DNA of 64,000 nt from CBDCYS01 sp965226245 (lineage in GTDB: Bacteria; Acidobacteriota; Terriglobia; Bryobacterales; UBA6623), in contig CBDDCL010000015.1 in assembly GCA_965226245.1 (NCBI GenBank), forward strand, positions 2,294,001 through 2,358,000, given 5' to 3'. Position numbers and translations under genes: made by a program. The notes under the pieces were generated by a model. The model had not been told where the DNA came from and did no database searches. It was given only the letters and a program-made list of their open reading frames with translations. Positions 9,174-19,192 of this stretch are shown here, in pieces. Each line of letters opens with the position of its first letter. Position 1 is the stretch's first letter.

Positions 9174-10210
9174 GATGGGTATTCACTTGACTCAGGTATT
9201 TTGAAATGGCCCCTACATGTTGTGGTTGTCCGTAGCGCGTGTTGCGGTGCCTCCGACCAGCGACTTGTAGGGCGCCGGTTGGACGGCGACGGCCTGCTGA
9301 ACCAGGCGGTAGAAGAGCTTGCCTCGGCTTCTGGACTTGCGGCGGTTGAAGCGGAAGGTGAATTCGTCGAGGTAGTAGTCGAGATGCTCGTGGCTGACGG
9401 CTCCTTGATGCGTACCCAGTATCCAACGCTTCAGTAACGACACCACGCGATGCACGCGGGGGAGCAGTTGAGAGGCTCGTGCCGGTTGCCCGTCCAGGTA
9501 GCTCACCTCGTGGCGATAGCCGTCGCTTTCGAGTGGCTCGTATCCCAGCCAGCCGTCCGTGTGGACCACGCTGCCGGGTTCGACCGACTCGCCGACGAAG
9601 GCCATCAAGCTGTCCCCAGAGGCGTTCGGAATCGTGCGCATCCGAACTCGTCCGATGCCGGCGCCATCTTCCTCGGCCGCTACTACAATCAGCGCTTTCG
9701 CGTCGGTTTGGCGGCCCCGCACGCCCTCCTCCAGGGCTCCTAAGTAAGTCTCGTCAACCTCAACGCGCCCGCTGAGGCGATCACGTCCGGGCCGCACCAT
9801 AGCGCGCCGAAGCTTGTGCAACCAAGTCCAGGCCGTCTTGTAGCTGCCCAGGCCCAACACCCGCTGCAATCCCAATGCACTCGCCCCGTTCTTCTGGCTG
9901 GTGAGCCACCACATTGCTCGAAACCAACTCTGGAGCGGCTTGCGGGTGTCTTGAAAGATTGTGCCTGCTGTCGCCGAAGCTTGATGCCCGCAGCTTGCAC
10001 ACTGCAGCAGCACCGTGCGCACCGCCCAGGTTTTGTCATGCCCGCATCGCGGACAACGAAAACCCTCCGGCCAGCGGAGTTGACACAGATACTCCCGACA
10101 GGCCTGCTCGCTAGCGAAACGCGCCTCGAACTCGGCCAAATTCCGGGGATAATCTTCCATCGCCCAAGATCCTACATCTTGGGGTCACCTGAGTCAAGTA
10201 AATACCCATC
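9174..10210 (-). mobile_element. IS1595-family element, subtype 1, intact
   Basis: A 1037-bp element with ends GATGGGTATTyACTTGACTCAGGT, flanked by a perfect 8-bp target duplication ATTCTCAT at 9166-9173 and 10211-10218. Eight bases is the size expected for IS1595. It sits about 40 bases upstream of the ISL3 transposase start. This is the clean reference copy for the damaged subtype-1 copies near 18-20 kb. Confidence 0.92.
9213..10160 (-). CDS. IS1595-family transposase, subtype 1
   Basis: The 315-residue transposase starts MEDYPRNLAEFEARFASE. An amino-terminal zinc ribbon is visible as CPRCGHDKTW with CASCGHQASATAGTIFQDTRKPL, which binds the ends. The DDE/DDN core (ISXO2-like) follows, with VEVDETYLG, HTDGWLGYEPL and the last acidic or amide residue in the YYLDEFTFRFNRR region. 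The frame is complete, so the element is probably competent. It shares roughly two thirds of its residues with the subtype-2 transposase found many times from 16 kb onward. Confidence 0.93.
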   Translation of the reverse strand: MEDYPRNLAEFEARFASEQACREYLCQLRWPEGFRCPRCGHDKTWAVRTVLLQCASCGHQASATAGTIFQDTRKPLQSWFRAMWWLTSQKNGASALGLQRVLGLGSYKTAWTWLHKLRRAMVRPGRDRLSGRVEVDETYLGALEEGVRGRQTDAKALIVVAAEEDGAGIGRVRMRTIPNASGDSLMAFVGESVEPGSVVHTDGWLGYEPLESDGYRHEVSYLDGQPARASQLLPRVHRVVSLLKRWILGTHQGAVSHEHLDYYLDEFTFRFNRRKSRSRGKLFYRLVQQAVAVQPAPYKSLVGGTATRATDNHNM

Positions 10211-10254
10211 ATTCTCATTAGCTTGAAGACCATGAGAATCACGGAGGAAAGCAC

Positions 10255-11300
10255 GTGCTGGTTAAAAGTATCGTAAGAAAGACGCTGGGAATCAAGCATC
10301 ACGTGGTGCAACAGGTAGAGGAAAGCGAAGAGGGCCTCATAGTCCAGTTGGATTTGCGGGGGGGCGTCTGTTGCCGTGCGGGACCTGTGGCGGGCGGGGA
10401 CGCGTTCGGGATCGGCTCGAGCCTCGACAATGGAAACATGTCCCGCTTTGGGGCATCCCGGTGAAGCTGGTGTATTCGCCGGCCCGAGTCCGCTGCAGCC
10501 AGCCGATGGCTTGGAGCAGCGGGAACTTGGCGAGGTGCTCTACATCGGCCTTGACGAGTTGTCACGCCGGAAAGGCCAACTCTACGTCACTAATGTTTAC
10601 GACTTGAAGGACAAACGCCTGATATGGTCTGGGGAAGGCCGCAGCGAAGCAACCCTGGAACAGTTCTTTGCGGAACACGGGGAGGCGCTGAAAGGGAGCG
10701 TAAAAGGGGTGTGCTGCGACATGTGGCAGCCCTACATCGACATGGTGAAGGAGAAGCTGCCCGGGGTGACGCTGGTCTTCGACAAGTTCCACATCATCCA
10801 ACACCTTCTGCAGGCCGTGGATGAGGTGCGGCGGGAGGAAGCGCGCGAGTTGAAAAAAACGAATCCAGAGCTTCTCCAGCGCAGCCGCTACATTTGGTTG
10901 AAAAATCCGGAGAACCTCAGCGGCAAACAACGGGTCCGTTTGGGTCACCTGGAAAAGCTCAATCTGCGCTCGAACCGGGCTACTTACTCAAAGAGATCTT
11001 CCGCGAGTTCTGGAACTACAAGCGCAAAGGCTGGGCTAAACGATTCCGGAAGAAGTGGTTCTGGTGGGCCACTCATTGCCGGCTCAAACCCATGCGCGAC
11101 TTCGCCTGGATGCTCCGTCGCCATCAGGAGGACATCCTCAACTACTTTGAGATGCGCATCGACAACGGCGCGGTGGAAGGCATGAACAACAAGGCCAAAG
11201 TCGTCAGCCACCGCTGCTACGGTTGCGAGCAACTACATCACTGCCCTGTACCACTGTCTCGGCAAGCTCCCAGAACCGGAATTGGTGCACAGATTTGTGT
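10255..11300 (+). pseudogene. ISL3-family transposase, several frameshifts
   Basis: The start is GTG at 10255, preceded by GGAGG, giving VLVKSIVRKTLGIKHHVV. Cysteine-rich pieces of the zinc finger (CCPCGTCGGRGRVRD) lie in a different frame from the catalytic core. That core includes YIGLDELSRRKGQLY, CCDMWQPYIDMVKEKLPG and VFDKFHIIQHL. The carboxyl portion, with FEMRIDNGAVEGMNNKAKVVSHRCYG, is in yet another frame beginning near 10985. At least two or three indels are needed to reassemble it, so the transposase is dead. Confidence 0.85.
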
Positions 11301-11308
11301 GAGAAACC

Positions 11309-12599
11309 GTTTATCAGTTCCTTATTCTTTGAGCAGTTGTCCCCGGCTGGGCTGGCGTGTAGGTCTTTTGGGAGCTTCCTGGCCTCCCTTTGGGCTCCGA
11401 TGTGACTGCGGCCGACGTTGGGGTCGGCGCGATGGAGGAGGCGCTACCCGGCGAACAGCCTCCTTCGTGGCAAGATCTTGTCTGGTGGCGAATTCTTGAC
11501 GCGACCAATCCCTGCTCTCCCGCACAACCCCATCTGTGTCCCGGGAAACAAAGACCTTATTTCTTCTCCGCCTCCGCTTTTGTTCGGAACGCCGCGTCCA
11601 CGAGTCTGCACGAGGGCCTCTCGAAGGCCGTGGAGGTTACCGATGACCCACGCCACCAGCCTGCCACAGTCGGCCCACTCTTTTTGGAAGTTGCCGGAAA
11701 GAATCGAGCTTGAGGAAGGGCAACGCGCCGAGCAATTCGCCGCCTTTCTCAAAGCCTGTGTATCCGATCGTTCCCGCGCGCTCGAGGTCGCCCCGGCTCA
11801 TTCCAAAGGACTGTCGGCGCTCCCGGCTCGTTCGCGGTCGGCGGACAATAGCAGCGGTGCCGTAGCTCCGCCACAACACGCCCTGGCTCACGAGGTTTCG
11901 CGTGGTGGTTTACCCCCGCTCCGTCTCCCGGACCAAGCGCGGTCGGCGGGGCTGACCGAGCGACCCAAGGCCGTGGGTCCGGCCGATGGACCGCCTGAAC
12001 CGGCGACCACAGTCCAGCCTTTCACACCGTGTTATCAGGACGTCCCTGATGCCTGAAAATGGGCATTCGGACCCTATCAGCAGGCTCCGCCCGAGTTCCG
12101 CGGAGAGTGGTGGAAGGTCAACCCCTTTACCGGGCCGGAACCGTGGCGTCCGGTCGAAATTTCGAGCTCATCTGAACCCGTGGACTACGGGTAAGAGTCG
12201 CTGTTTTCTGCGATTGTTCGGAAATACTTCCCATCGGTCACGGATAGTTCTGTTTTTTAATCTTTTTGTTTCCAATAAGTTAGGAAACCACTGGTGAATT
12301 GCATGGTTTCCATAGTGCTAGTCTGAGTGCAGAGAGACAAGTTGACGGCCAAGCCTTCTCCGGCGCGATAACAGGAGGAGGCTTTTGTTATTTAGGGGTC
12401 AAGGATGTCCAGCTCGCGAGCCCGTGGCCAAAATGACTGCTTTCGCTTCGAGGCCGCTAGTCCTACGGACCCGGCCGGTCTCGGACTGGCGAACGCCAAG
12501 CGCGGACTACTGTTCGCATCGAGGGTCAGGGGCTTGGGTTTGTCGCTCACGGGACTAGGCCACTCGCGGCAGGGCATTCACCTGGTTTTCCTCAATCTG
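11309..12599. other. Long region without a recognisable gene
   Basis: Several overlapping open frames exist in all phases, for example 11643-12056 on the plus strand, but none has a family motif or a convincing start signal. The region lies between the ISL3 remnant and the IS1380 element and is probably decayed mobile DNA. I see no repeat array or RNA gene in it. Confidence 0.4.
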
Positions 12600-12604
12600 T
12601 GTAA

Positions 12605-14402
12605 CCTGAATTATGCACTGCGGGTACACCTGAGGAGGGCTGTGCCGCGAGGGACCATTGGGCGACCCCCGAAAACATGGGGTAATAAGGTAGGCTGGCA
12701 AAGATTTCAGCTTCGCCAGCCAACCCCAAGGAGGTCACCCAAATGGTTACCAAGCGAAAACAGCATAGCTCCAAAAACCCCGCCAAACAAGGCCGCGGCG
12801 CGACGGCTCCGCAGCCCAATAAAATCGGGGCTTCCACGCCCTATCACTTCCGCGGCAAGAATCTGACTCCCTACGGCGGCCTGCTGCCGGTCGCCACCCT
12901 GCTCGAAAAACTCGGCTTCCAAGAGCTGCTGGAACAAACCCTCAGCGTCAAACGAATCACCCGTGTGATGAGCCTCTACCAGTTTGTGCTGGCCCTCGTG
13001 CTGGGCCTCTATGTCGGCTTTGCGCGGCTCAACCAACTCCGCTTCATCGCGCGCGACCCCATCCTGACCGGCATCTTGCAAGTGACGCGGCTGCCGCCGC
13101 AATCCACGCTGTGGCGCTTTCTGGCCTCGCTGCATCTCAACGTGGCGCGGCAGATCCTGTCGATGCAGCGCCAACTGCGCGAACGAGCCTGGGCGGCGGC
13201 CAACGTGCGGTTGACCACGGTGACGCTGGACACCGACACCACCGTGCACACCCTCTACGGCCAGCAGATGGGCGGGCGCAAGAGCTACAACCCCAAGAAC
13301 AAGGGCAAGCGCAGCTACCAGCCGATACTGACCTTCCTGGCCGAGACGCGCGAATACCTGATGGGCGGGTTGCACAATGGCGACCGGCCCACGGGCAAAG
13401 AGATCGCGGCGCACCTCGAAAGTGCTTTCCAGGCTTTGCCGGCCAGTGTGAAGCGGATCTTGGCGCGGGCCGATTCCGGCTTTTATTGCTGGGAAGCGGT
13501 GGCAGCCTACGAACAAGCGCATTGTCAGTTCGTCATCGTGGCGCGCAAGACTAGGCGACTGGTCGAGCAGTTGCAGCAAGCGGAATGGAAGCCCTCGCCC
13601 CACAGCGACGCTGCGGCGGAGTGCGAATTCCTCTACCAGCCGCAAGGCTGGGGCAGGGCCTGCCGCTTTGTCGCGCTGCGTTATGAAAAGGAGCCGGAAA
13701 CCGACGAGGTCGAGCAATATCAGTTGTTTGCAACCAGCGCTTACACCTACCGCGTGTTCGTCACCAACCTCACCGAGCCGATCGCGGCGGTGGCGTGGTT
13801 TTACAACCAGCGGGCTGGGGCGGAGAACCTCATCAAAGAAGCCAACAACGACGCCGGGCTGGCGGCCCATCCTTCGCGCCGCTTTGACATGAACCGCAAT
13901 CACTTTCAGTTGGTCATGCTGGCCTACAACCTCAACTGCTGGCTGCTGCTGTTCCAGCGCGAAGCCGACGCCACCCCGGAGAAGCTGCGCCACACCACCC
14001 TGGCGACGGCGCGGCTGCGCTTTCTGTTCGTGGCGGCCAAGATCTGGCGGCATGCCGGCAGAACGGGCATCAGCTACAGCGATCAGTACCAGGAGCAGGG
14101 CCTGTTCGAGCGGCTGATGCGGCGGCTGCGGGCGATGGCGCCGCCGGGATCGAGCTGCGCGCCGGTGGTGGAGGGTGCGCTGCGTTGAGGGGCGCTGCGC
14201 ATAGAATTTTATGCACGGGCCGCAAGCTACTGGGAACATGCCGTTTGCGAGCCCGCTTTTGCCCGCCCGGAATTGGGAGGCGGCTCAAACCGGGAAGGAA
14301 ACAGCAGAAAAGACGACTTGCTAAATCACTGAGTTGACACGACTGCCGCTACCGCCACAACTCCATCGGCGATGGCTACGCCGAACCTGTGCATAATTCA
14401 GG
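12605..14402 (+). mobile_element. IS1380-family element, complete
   Basis: A 1798-bp element with perfect outer inverted repeats CCTGAATTATGCA at 12605-12617 and TGCATAATTCAGG at 14390-14402. A 5-bp target duplication TGTAA lies at 12600-12604 and 14403-14407. The ends and short internal flanks are shared with the two 532-bp non-autonomous elements at 32.3 and 34.3 kb, so this transposase, or a close relative, is the likely mobiliser of those elements. Confidence 0.9.
12743..14188 (+). CDS. IS1380-family transposase
   Basis: The 481-residue DDE transposase is complete, and GGAGG stands a few bases before its ATG. The first catalytic aspartate is in TVTLDTDTTVHTLYGQQ. The second is in ILARADSGFYCWEA, near residue 245. 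The glutamate of the DDE triad lies in WFYNQRAGAENLIKEANND near residue 360, a typical IS1380 carboxyl motif. The protein is framed by the element's terminal repeats. The long open frame on the opposite strand is only its shadow. Confidence 0.92.
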   Translation: MVTKRKQHSSKNPAKQGRGATAPQPNKIGASTPYHFRGKNLTPYGGLLPVATLLEKLGFQELLEQTLSVKRITRVMSLYQFVLALVLGLYVGFARLNQLRFIARDPILTGILQVTRLPPQSTLWRFLASLHLNVARQILSMQRQLRERAWAAANVRLTTVTLDTDTTVHTLYGQQMGGRKSYNPKNKGKRSYQPILTFLAETREYLMGGLHNGDRPTGKEIAAHLESAFQALPASVKRILARADSGFYCWEAVAAYEQAHCQFVIVARKTRRLVEQLQQAEWKPSPHSDAAAECEFLYQPQGWGRACRFVALRYEKEPETDEVEQYQLFATSAYTYRVFVTNLTEPIAAVAWFYNQRAGAENLIKEANNDAGLAAHPSRRFDMNRNHFQLVMLAYNLNCWLLLFQREADATPEKLRHTTLATARLRFLFVAAKIWRHAGRTGISYSDQYQEQGLFERLMRRLRAMAPPGSSCAPVVEGALR

Positions 14403-14686
14403 TGTAACTAGGTTCCAACGGGTCGTCTGTCGGACCGCTGACAGGGAATTTCGTCCCAGTCTGGCGTGTGACGGAGCTTTCTACGTAGGTCGTTGAACCT
14501 ACTATGCATGATTCTGTCAGGGCCGACCGTGCTGACAGACGTGCGCCACACTGCTGTGCGGCCGTGGAAGTAGACCGCGGCTGAAAGCGGTCCGCAGCGG
14601 GATCCTTCAACTTTCCTCTCTTTCGTCTCTCCAGGGCCACGGCCTTTACTCGGAGAGGCGGTTGGCAGATCGGAGAAAGGAGAAAG

Positions 14687-15998
14687 ATGATGAAACGGGT
14701 ACTCATACTGATAGCTTTCCAGGCATGTTTCCTCTTAGGACAGACCAGAGTTGAACTTTCAAAGCAAGTCAAGGGCTCCCTTCCAGCCGACAAAGGTGGG
14801 ACCGGCGTAACCTCTTGTGGCGAAAACGAAGGCCTGCTGTGGCAATCGGGGACTTTTCTTTGTTCGCCGCTTGCTAGCGTTCCGCATGCTGCGTCACACC
14901 AGCACGGCGGCACGGACGAGGTCGCAACGGGCACGCCGGGAGACAACGCCATCCCTAAGGCCGGTCCGACCGGCACTTTGGCAGACGGCTGGCTCCCTAC
15001 CGTGGGCCCCTCGAAAATCGACCTTACAGATACCTATCCCTGGACAGGGACTCATACCTTCACGGACTTTCAAGACAAGGGGAGTCAGGTCTTCAACGTG
15101 AAAGCGTATGGAGCTGTGGGTAACGGTGCAACCGACGACCAGGCTGCAATACAAACTGCCATCGACGCCGCCAAGACGGCTGGCGGCGGAAAGGTCTTTT
15201 TCCCCCAGGGCACCTATCTCCTAACGGCAACACACGTATCGGTCCCTGAAACGCATTTGATACTTTCCAATGCAGACAACGTAGAGCTGTCTGGCGTGGG
15301 TACCGGATCAGTTTTGAAGGCTAACACAGCCGACAAGGATATTATCCGTTTGATCAACGGAACCAACGATAACCGGATCTTGGACTTGGCCCTCCGGCGG
15401 GTAACATGCAGCTTGACAAACGCCATCACCACTGGTGCGACGTCATTTGATGTAACTTGTCCGATCAGTGAACCAGCCACGCCTTTTCAAGCACGTATTA
15501 CGGACCTCTCCGCGGCGTCGAACATAGAGTTTGTCAGCGTAACAAACGTTACTGGTGGTACCTGGACGGTGATGCGTGTCCAGAATGGACCTGCGAACCG
15601 TGCCTTTGATGCTGGTGATGAAGTTCAAATTGCGGTCGCCGGCGCGAGGTCGCGCGGCAAATGGCATACACATTGTGCAACCTGGCGGCGCAGTGGATCA
15701 TTTGTGGCTGGAGAATCTAGACATCAGCCACCAATGGAACGGGATCTACGCCTCGAACTCTCGTCCCAAGGCCATCATGTCTAACATCATAGTTACCGTT
15801 GGGGCGAACGACGGCATCAACTTGGAAATGAACAATGACGAGATTCTGGACAACCTCCAACTTAACAGGAACGCCCGTACGGGATTGAGGATAGGTGGCA
15901 ATGCTACTGTTGCCTGCGAAGGCGGAGTATATGTAAACAACGTCACGGCGTTCGGCAACTTCCTTTGGGGGATCAACATCGAGGGGGATTCCTCTCAG
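14687..15998 (+). pseudogene. Secreted pectate-lyase-superfamily protein, frameshifted and cut by an IS
   Basis: A predicted exported beta-helix protein acting on, or binding, polysaccharide. The start at 14687 (AAAGGAG just upstream) gives a signal peptide, MMKRVLILIAFQACFLLGQ. The Pectate_lyase_3 landmark is VFNVKAYGAVGNGATDDQAAIQTAI near residue 140, followed by GGGKVFFPQGTYLLT. About 318 codons in, at 15640-15660, the frame shifts; the second frame carries GIHIVQPGGAVDHLWLENLDISHQWNGIY and continues to GINIEGDSSQ. There IS1595 is inserted with target duplication CCTCTCAG. The next residues after the insertion (ICFASKFIGM) fit but soon meet a stop. The amino part resembles Acidobacteriota proteins with a QVKGSLPADKGGTGV motif. 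The exact substrate is unknown. Confidence 0.75.
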
Positions 15999-17025
15999 AT
16001 GGGGTATTTAGTTGACTCCAGTAGCCACAATATGTTGTGGTTGGGGGCATGAAGGAGGACTACCCCCGAAACCTCGTCGAGTTGGAAGCTCGATTCTCGA
16101 CCGAGGAGGCGTGCCGGGAGTACCTGCTGAAGCTGCGCTGGCCGGAGGGGTTCGTGTGCCCGCGCTGTGGGATCCAGTCCTCATGGGCCAGCAAACGCAA
16201 TCTGCTGCTCTGCGCCGACTGCGGTTACCAGGCCTCGGTGACGGCGGGCACGATTTTCCAGGACACCCGCAAGCCCTTGACGTTGTGGTTCCGGGCGGCT
16301 TGGTGGGTGACAACGCAAAAAGGCGGGGCCAGCGCGCTGGAGTTGCAGCGGGTCTTGGGTTTGGGTAGCTATGTAACCGCCTGGACCTGGCTGCACAAGT
16401 TCCGCCGCGCCATGGTGCGCCCCGGTCGCAATCGGCTGGTCGGCCGGGTGGAGGTGGACGAAACGTATGTGGGCGGAGTCGAAGAGGGCGTCCGAGGTCG
16501 CGAAATGGTTGGCAAAGCGTTAGTTGCGGTTGCTGCCGAGGAGGATGGGCGCGGTATGGGTCGCATCCGGCTCCGTCGGATCGCGGATGCCTCAGCGGCG
16601 AGCTTGGAAGCCTTTGTCGAAGAAGCTATCCAACCTGGCAGCCTCGTGCACACCGACGGCTGGGAAGGCTATGCGGGATTGGAGAACAAAGGATACCGCC
16701 ATGAAGTCACCGTGCTGCGCGGGAAGCGGCAATCGGCGAGTAAGCTGCTGCCGAGAGTCCATCGTGTCGCCTCTCTGCTAAAGCGCTGGCTGTTGGGGAC
16801 CCACCAGGGGGCTGTCAGTCACGAGTATTTGGACTACTACCTGGACGAGTTCACGTTCCGCTTCAACCGGCGGACCTCACGGTCGCGCGGCAAACTTTTC
16901 TATCGCCTCCTCCAGCAGGCGGTCGCCGCCGACCCTGCTCCCTATAAGACAATGGTCGAGGCCACCAGGGCCGGCACCCCCACCCCCAAGATGTAGTGGC
17001 TACTGGAGTCAACTAAATACCCCAT
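15999..17025 (+). mobile_element. IS1595 subtype 2, intact copy a
   Basis: A 1027-bp element with ends ATGGGGTATTTAGTTGACTC and its inverse, and a perfect 8-bp target duplication CCTCTCAG (15991-15998 and 17026-17033). It interrupts the pectate-lyase-like gene. This is a convenient reference copy for subtype 2. Confidence 0.95.
16049..16996 (+). CDS. IS1595-family transposase, subtype 2 (copy a)
   Basis: The 315-residue product starts at the ATG giving MKEDYPRNLVELEARF; a GTG four codons upstream is the alternative. A zinc ribbon is visible (CPRCGIQSSW and CADCGYQASVTAGTIFQDTRKPL). The ISXO2-type catalytic core follows (VEVDETYVGGVEEG, HTDGWEGYAGLENKG, YYLDEFTFRFNRRTSRSRGKLFYRL). The translated product appears identical to the six other full-length copies in this window, which indicates very recent amplification. 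Confidence 0.95.
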   Translation: MKEDYPRNLVELEARFSTEEACREYLLKLRWPEGFVCPRCGIQSSWASKRNLLLCADCGYQASVTAGTIFQDTRKPLTLWFRAAWWVTTQKGGASALELQRVLGLGSYVTAWTWLHKFRRAMVRPGRNRLVGRVEVDETYVGGVEEGVRGREMVGKALVAVAAEEDGRGMGRIRLRRIADASAASLEAFVEEAIQPGSLVHTDGWEGYAGLENKGYRHEVTVLRGKRQSASKLLPRVHRVASLLKRWLLGTHQGAVSHEYLDYYLDEFTFRFNRRTSRSRGKLFYRLLQQAVAADPAPYKTMVEATRAGTPTPKM

Positions 17026-17033
17026 CCTCTCAG

Positions 17034-17217
17034 ATCTGTTTTGCCAGTAAGTTCATAGGAATGTAGTTCCGCGGACAGTAACGGATAAGCGTTTTGCGGG
17101 GGCTGTTTGGCATCCAAACAAGAATGCTGAAGCAATTGAGTGTCCTTTCACAAATGGTACACGTTCACCAGAGGCAGGAATTCGATCCGGTGACATCAGG
17201 GCTGTAAAACCTGAAAT
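17034..17217 (+). pseudogene. Short coding remnant downstream of IS1595 copy a
   Basis: From about 17050 one frame reads NVVPRTVTDKRFAGAV and later NKNAEAIECPFTNG, AGIRSGDIRAVKPE, up to the next IS end at 17218. It has coding character and may be the displaced continuation of the pectate-lyase-like gene, but a second frameshift would be needed near 17046. I do not recognise a domain. Confidence 0.35.
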
Positions 17218-17345
17218 GGGGTATTTAGTTGACTCCAGTAGCCACAATATGTTGTGGTTGGGGGCATGAAGGAGGACTACCCCCGAAACCTCGTCGAGTT
17301 GGAAGCTCGATTCTCGACCGAGGAGGCGTGCCGGGAGTACCTGCT
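17218..17345 (+). mobile_element. IS1595 subtype 2, 5' fragment
   Basis: The first 128 bases match the left end of the intact subtype-2 element, through the codons of the first 23 or so transposase residues. The sequence then changes abruptly to unrelated DNA at 17346. Confidence 0.85.
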
Positions 17346-18031
17346 TTCGCAGCACCAATAGCTGCACAGAGCCCTCCGTGAGGCTATACTGTTGGTCACC
17401 TGGGCGGAGGATAGGGCGACGCTGGGAAGCAACCCGACACTGCCGACCCAGGGGCCGGGATGGGCCGAGGCAGGACTGGATATTACTCGCCCTTCCCTTC
17501 CCAGGCGTAAAACCCAGATGCGCCCATGCTGGCCCTGAGGAGGATAAATCCTGGGGTTGCAGGGGCCAAGCCCCCGAGGCCGGCAACCGCGCGGCCACCC
17601 ACTAAGAACCCGGAAGCCCCATATTGTGTACGCACTCGCGCATAGTCCGCATACTCTCATACTTGACAGCCTAGTGAGGAGCTCGAGCTAAAATGAAAGG
17701 CGTTGAAATCCCTCGGCAACGTCGTTCGTGGGCTTGGTAGCTGACCGCGAGCCTTGCTGATGGCTTGCACAGTAGGGCAGCTGGCATCAATTGCGGAGGT
17801 TCGAGTATTGGACCGGACCCAAGAAACTCGCTCCCCAGCGAACCACTCATGTGCCGCATGGTGCGCCCCGGTCGCAATCGGCTGGTCGGCCGGGTGGAGG
17901 TGGACGAAACGTAACTTCCGCCGTCAAGCCGCCGCGCCCGATAGGGACCGCTGAATAGAAAGTCAAACGCTGTCACCTGATCAAACTAGAGAAGGCCGGG
18001 AGGGGGAGGGTTCACTGGATGTTCTCAGAAA
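17346..18031. other. Unassigned stretch with an internal IS1595 scrap
   Basis: No gene is recognised. Positions 17859-17913 match an internal piece of the subtype-2 transposase gene (around VRPGRNRLVGRVEVDET) with nothing of the IS on either side. Positions 17632-17725 resemble 19098-19162 imperfectly, sharing CCTAGTGAGGAGCT and TTGAAATCCCT. This mosaic is a candidate for assembly error or for recombination between IS copies. Confidence 0.45.
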
Positions 18032-19099
18032 GATGGGTATTCACTTGACTCAGGTATTTTGAAATGGCCCCTAGGAGGTACCCCCGTGGTTGTCCGTAGC
18101 GCGTGTTCTCGGTGCCTCCGACCAGCGACTTGTAGCTGGCTGGCCGGTTGGACGGCGACGGCGCTGCTGAACCAGGCGGTAGAAGAGCTTGCCTCGGCTT
18201 CTGGACTTGCGGCGGTTGACGGCGGAAGGTGAATTCGTCGAGGTAGTAGTCGAGATGCTCGTGGCTGACGGCGGGAAGCCTTGATGCGTACCCAGTATCC
18301 AACGCTTCAGTAACGACACCACGCGATGCACGCGGGGGAGCAGTTGAGAGGCTCGTGCCGGTTGCCCGTCCAGGTAGCTCACGCTCGTGGCGATAGCCGT
18401 CGCTTTCGAGTGGCTCGTATCCCAGCCAGCCGTCCGTGTGGACCACGCTGCGTTGAAATCGGGTTCGACCGACTCGCCGACGAAGGCCATCAAGCTGTCC
18501 CCAGAGGCGTTCGGAATCGTGCGCATCCGAACTCGTCCGATGCCGGCGCCATCTTCCTCGGCCGCTACTACAATCAGCGCTTTCGCGTCGGTTTGGCGGC
18601 CCCGCACGCCCTCCTCCAGGGCTCCTAAGTAAGTCTCGTCAACCTCAACGCGCCCGCTGAGGCGATCACGTCCGGGCCGCACCATAGCGCGCCGAAGCTT
18701 GTGCAACCAAGTCCAGGCCGTCTTGTAGCTGCCCAGGCCCAACACCCGCTGCAATCCCAATGCACTCGCCCCGTTCTTCTGGCTGGTGAGCCACCACATT
18801 GCTCGAAACCAACTCTGGAGCGGCTTGCGGGTGTCTTGAAAGATTGTGCCTGCTGTCGCCGAAGCTTGATGCCCGCAGCTTGCACACTGCAGCAGCACCG
18901 TGCGCACCGCCCAGGTTTTGTCATGCCCGCATCGCGGACAACGAAAACCCTCCGGCCAGCGGAGTTGGCACAGATACTCCCGACAGGCCTGCTCGCTAGC
19001 GAAACGCGCCTCGAACTCGGCCAAATTCCGGGGATAATCTTCCAGGGGCCGCCCAAGATCCTACATCTTGGGGTCACCTGAGTCAAGTAAATACCCATC
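18032..19099 (-). mobile_element. IS1595 subtype 1, copy with scattered indels
   Basis: Both ends (GATGGGTATT and its inverse) are present, and the middle agrees closely with the intact element at 9174-10210. The part from 18060 to 18460, however, carries many small insertions and replacements. The left flank CTCAGAAA (18024-18031) does not match the right flank here, but it does match the sequence directly right of the hybrid element, at 20282-20289. Confidence 0.8.
18071..19024 (-). pseudogene. IS1595 transposase, subtype 1, corrupted carboxyl end
   Basis: The amino two thirds (zinc ribbon, VEVDETYLGALEEGVRG) matches the intact subtype-1 protein. After SVEP the sequence breaks up, with an insertion where GSVVHTDGWLGY should be, and HTDGWLGYEPL continues in a different frame. 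The DDE triad is not in one frame, so the product would be inactive if the sequence is right. Confidence 0.75.
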
Positions 19100-19192
19100 G
19101 CACTCGCGCAAATACTCTTACTTGTCGCCTAGTGAGGAGCTGAGCTAAGTGTGGGCTCTTGAAATCCCTGCACCCTATTAGGTTTAAATGGG
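19100..19192. repeat. Short spacer duplicated with its surroundings
   Basis: Positions 19098-19162 partly repeat 17632-17725. The last bases, TGCACCCTATTAGGTTTAA, repeat the sequence just left of the IS at 20347 (20329-20347). In both places the repeat is followed by a subtype-2 left end, so a block including flank and IS end has been copied or misassembled. Confidence 0.5.

Larger units (their letters stand above)
9109..11308 (+). mobile_element. ISL3-family element, degenerate, with a nested IS1595 copy
   Basis: Terminal inverted repeats are visible at 9109-9131 and 11286-11308 (GGTTcCTCACA against GGTTtCTCACA, about 20 of 23 matching). Without the nested IS1595 and its duplication the element would be about 1155 bp, short for ISL3. 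No target duplication is obvious. The transposase is frameshifted. Confidence 0.65.

Noticed and set aside
12707..14239. Minus-strand open frame of about 510 codons
   Set aside because: It is antisense to the IS1380 transposase, rich in His, Arg and Gln in a pattern typical of shadow translation, and has no start signal.
17700..17740. GTTGAAATCCCT-like sequence suggesting a CRISPR repeat
   Set aside because: Only two imperfect occurrences (17.7 and 19.15 kb), no regular spacing and no cas genes. They belong to a duplicated spacer.
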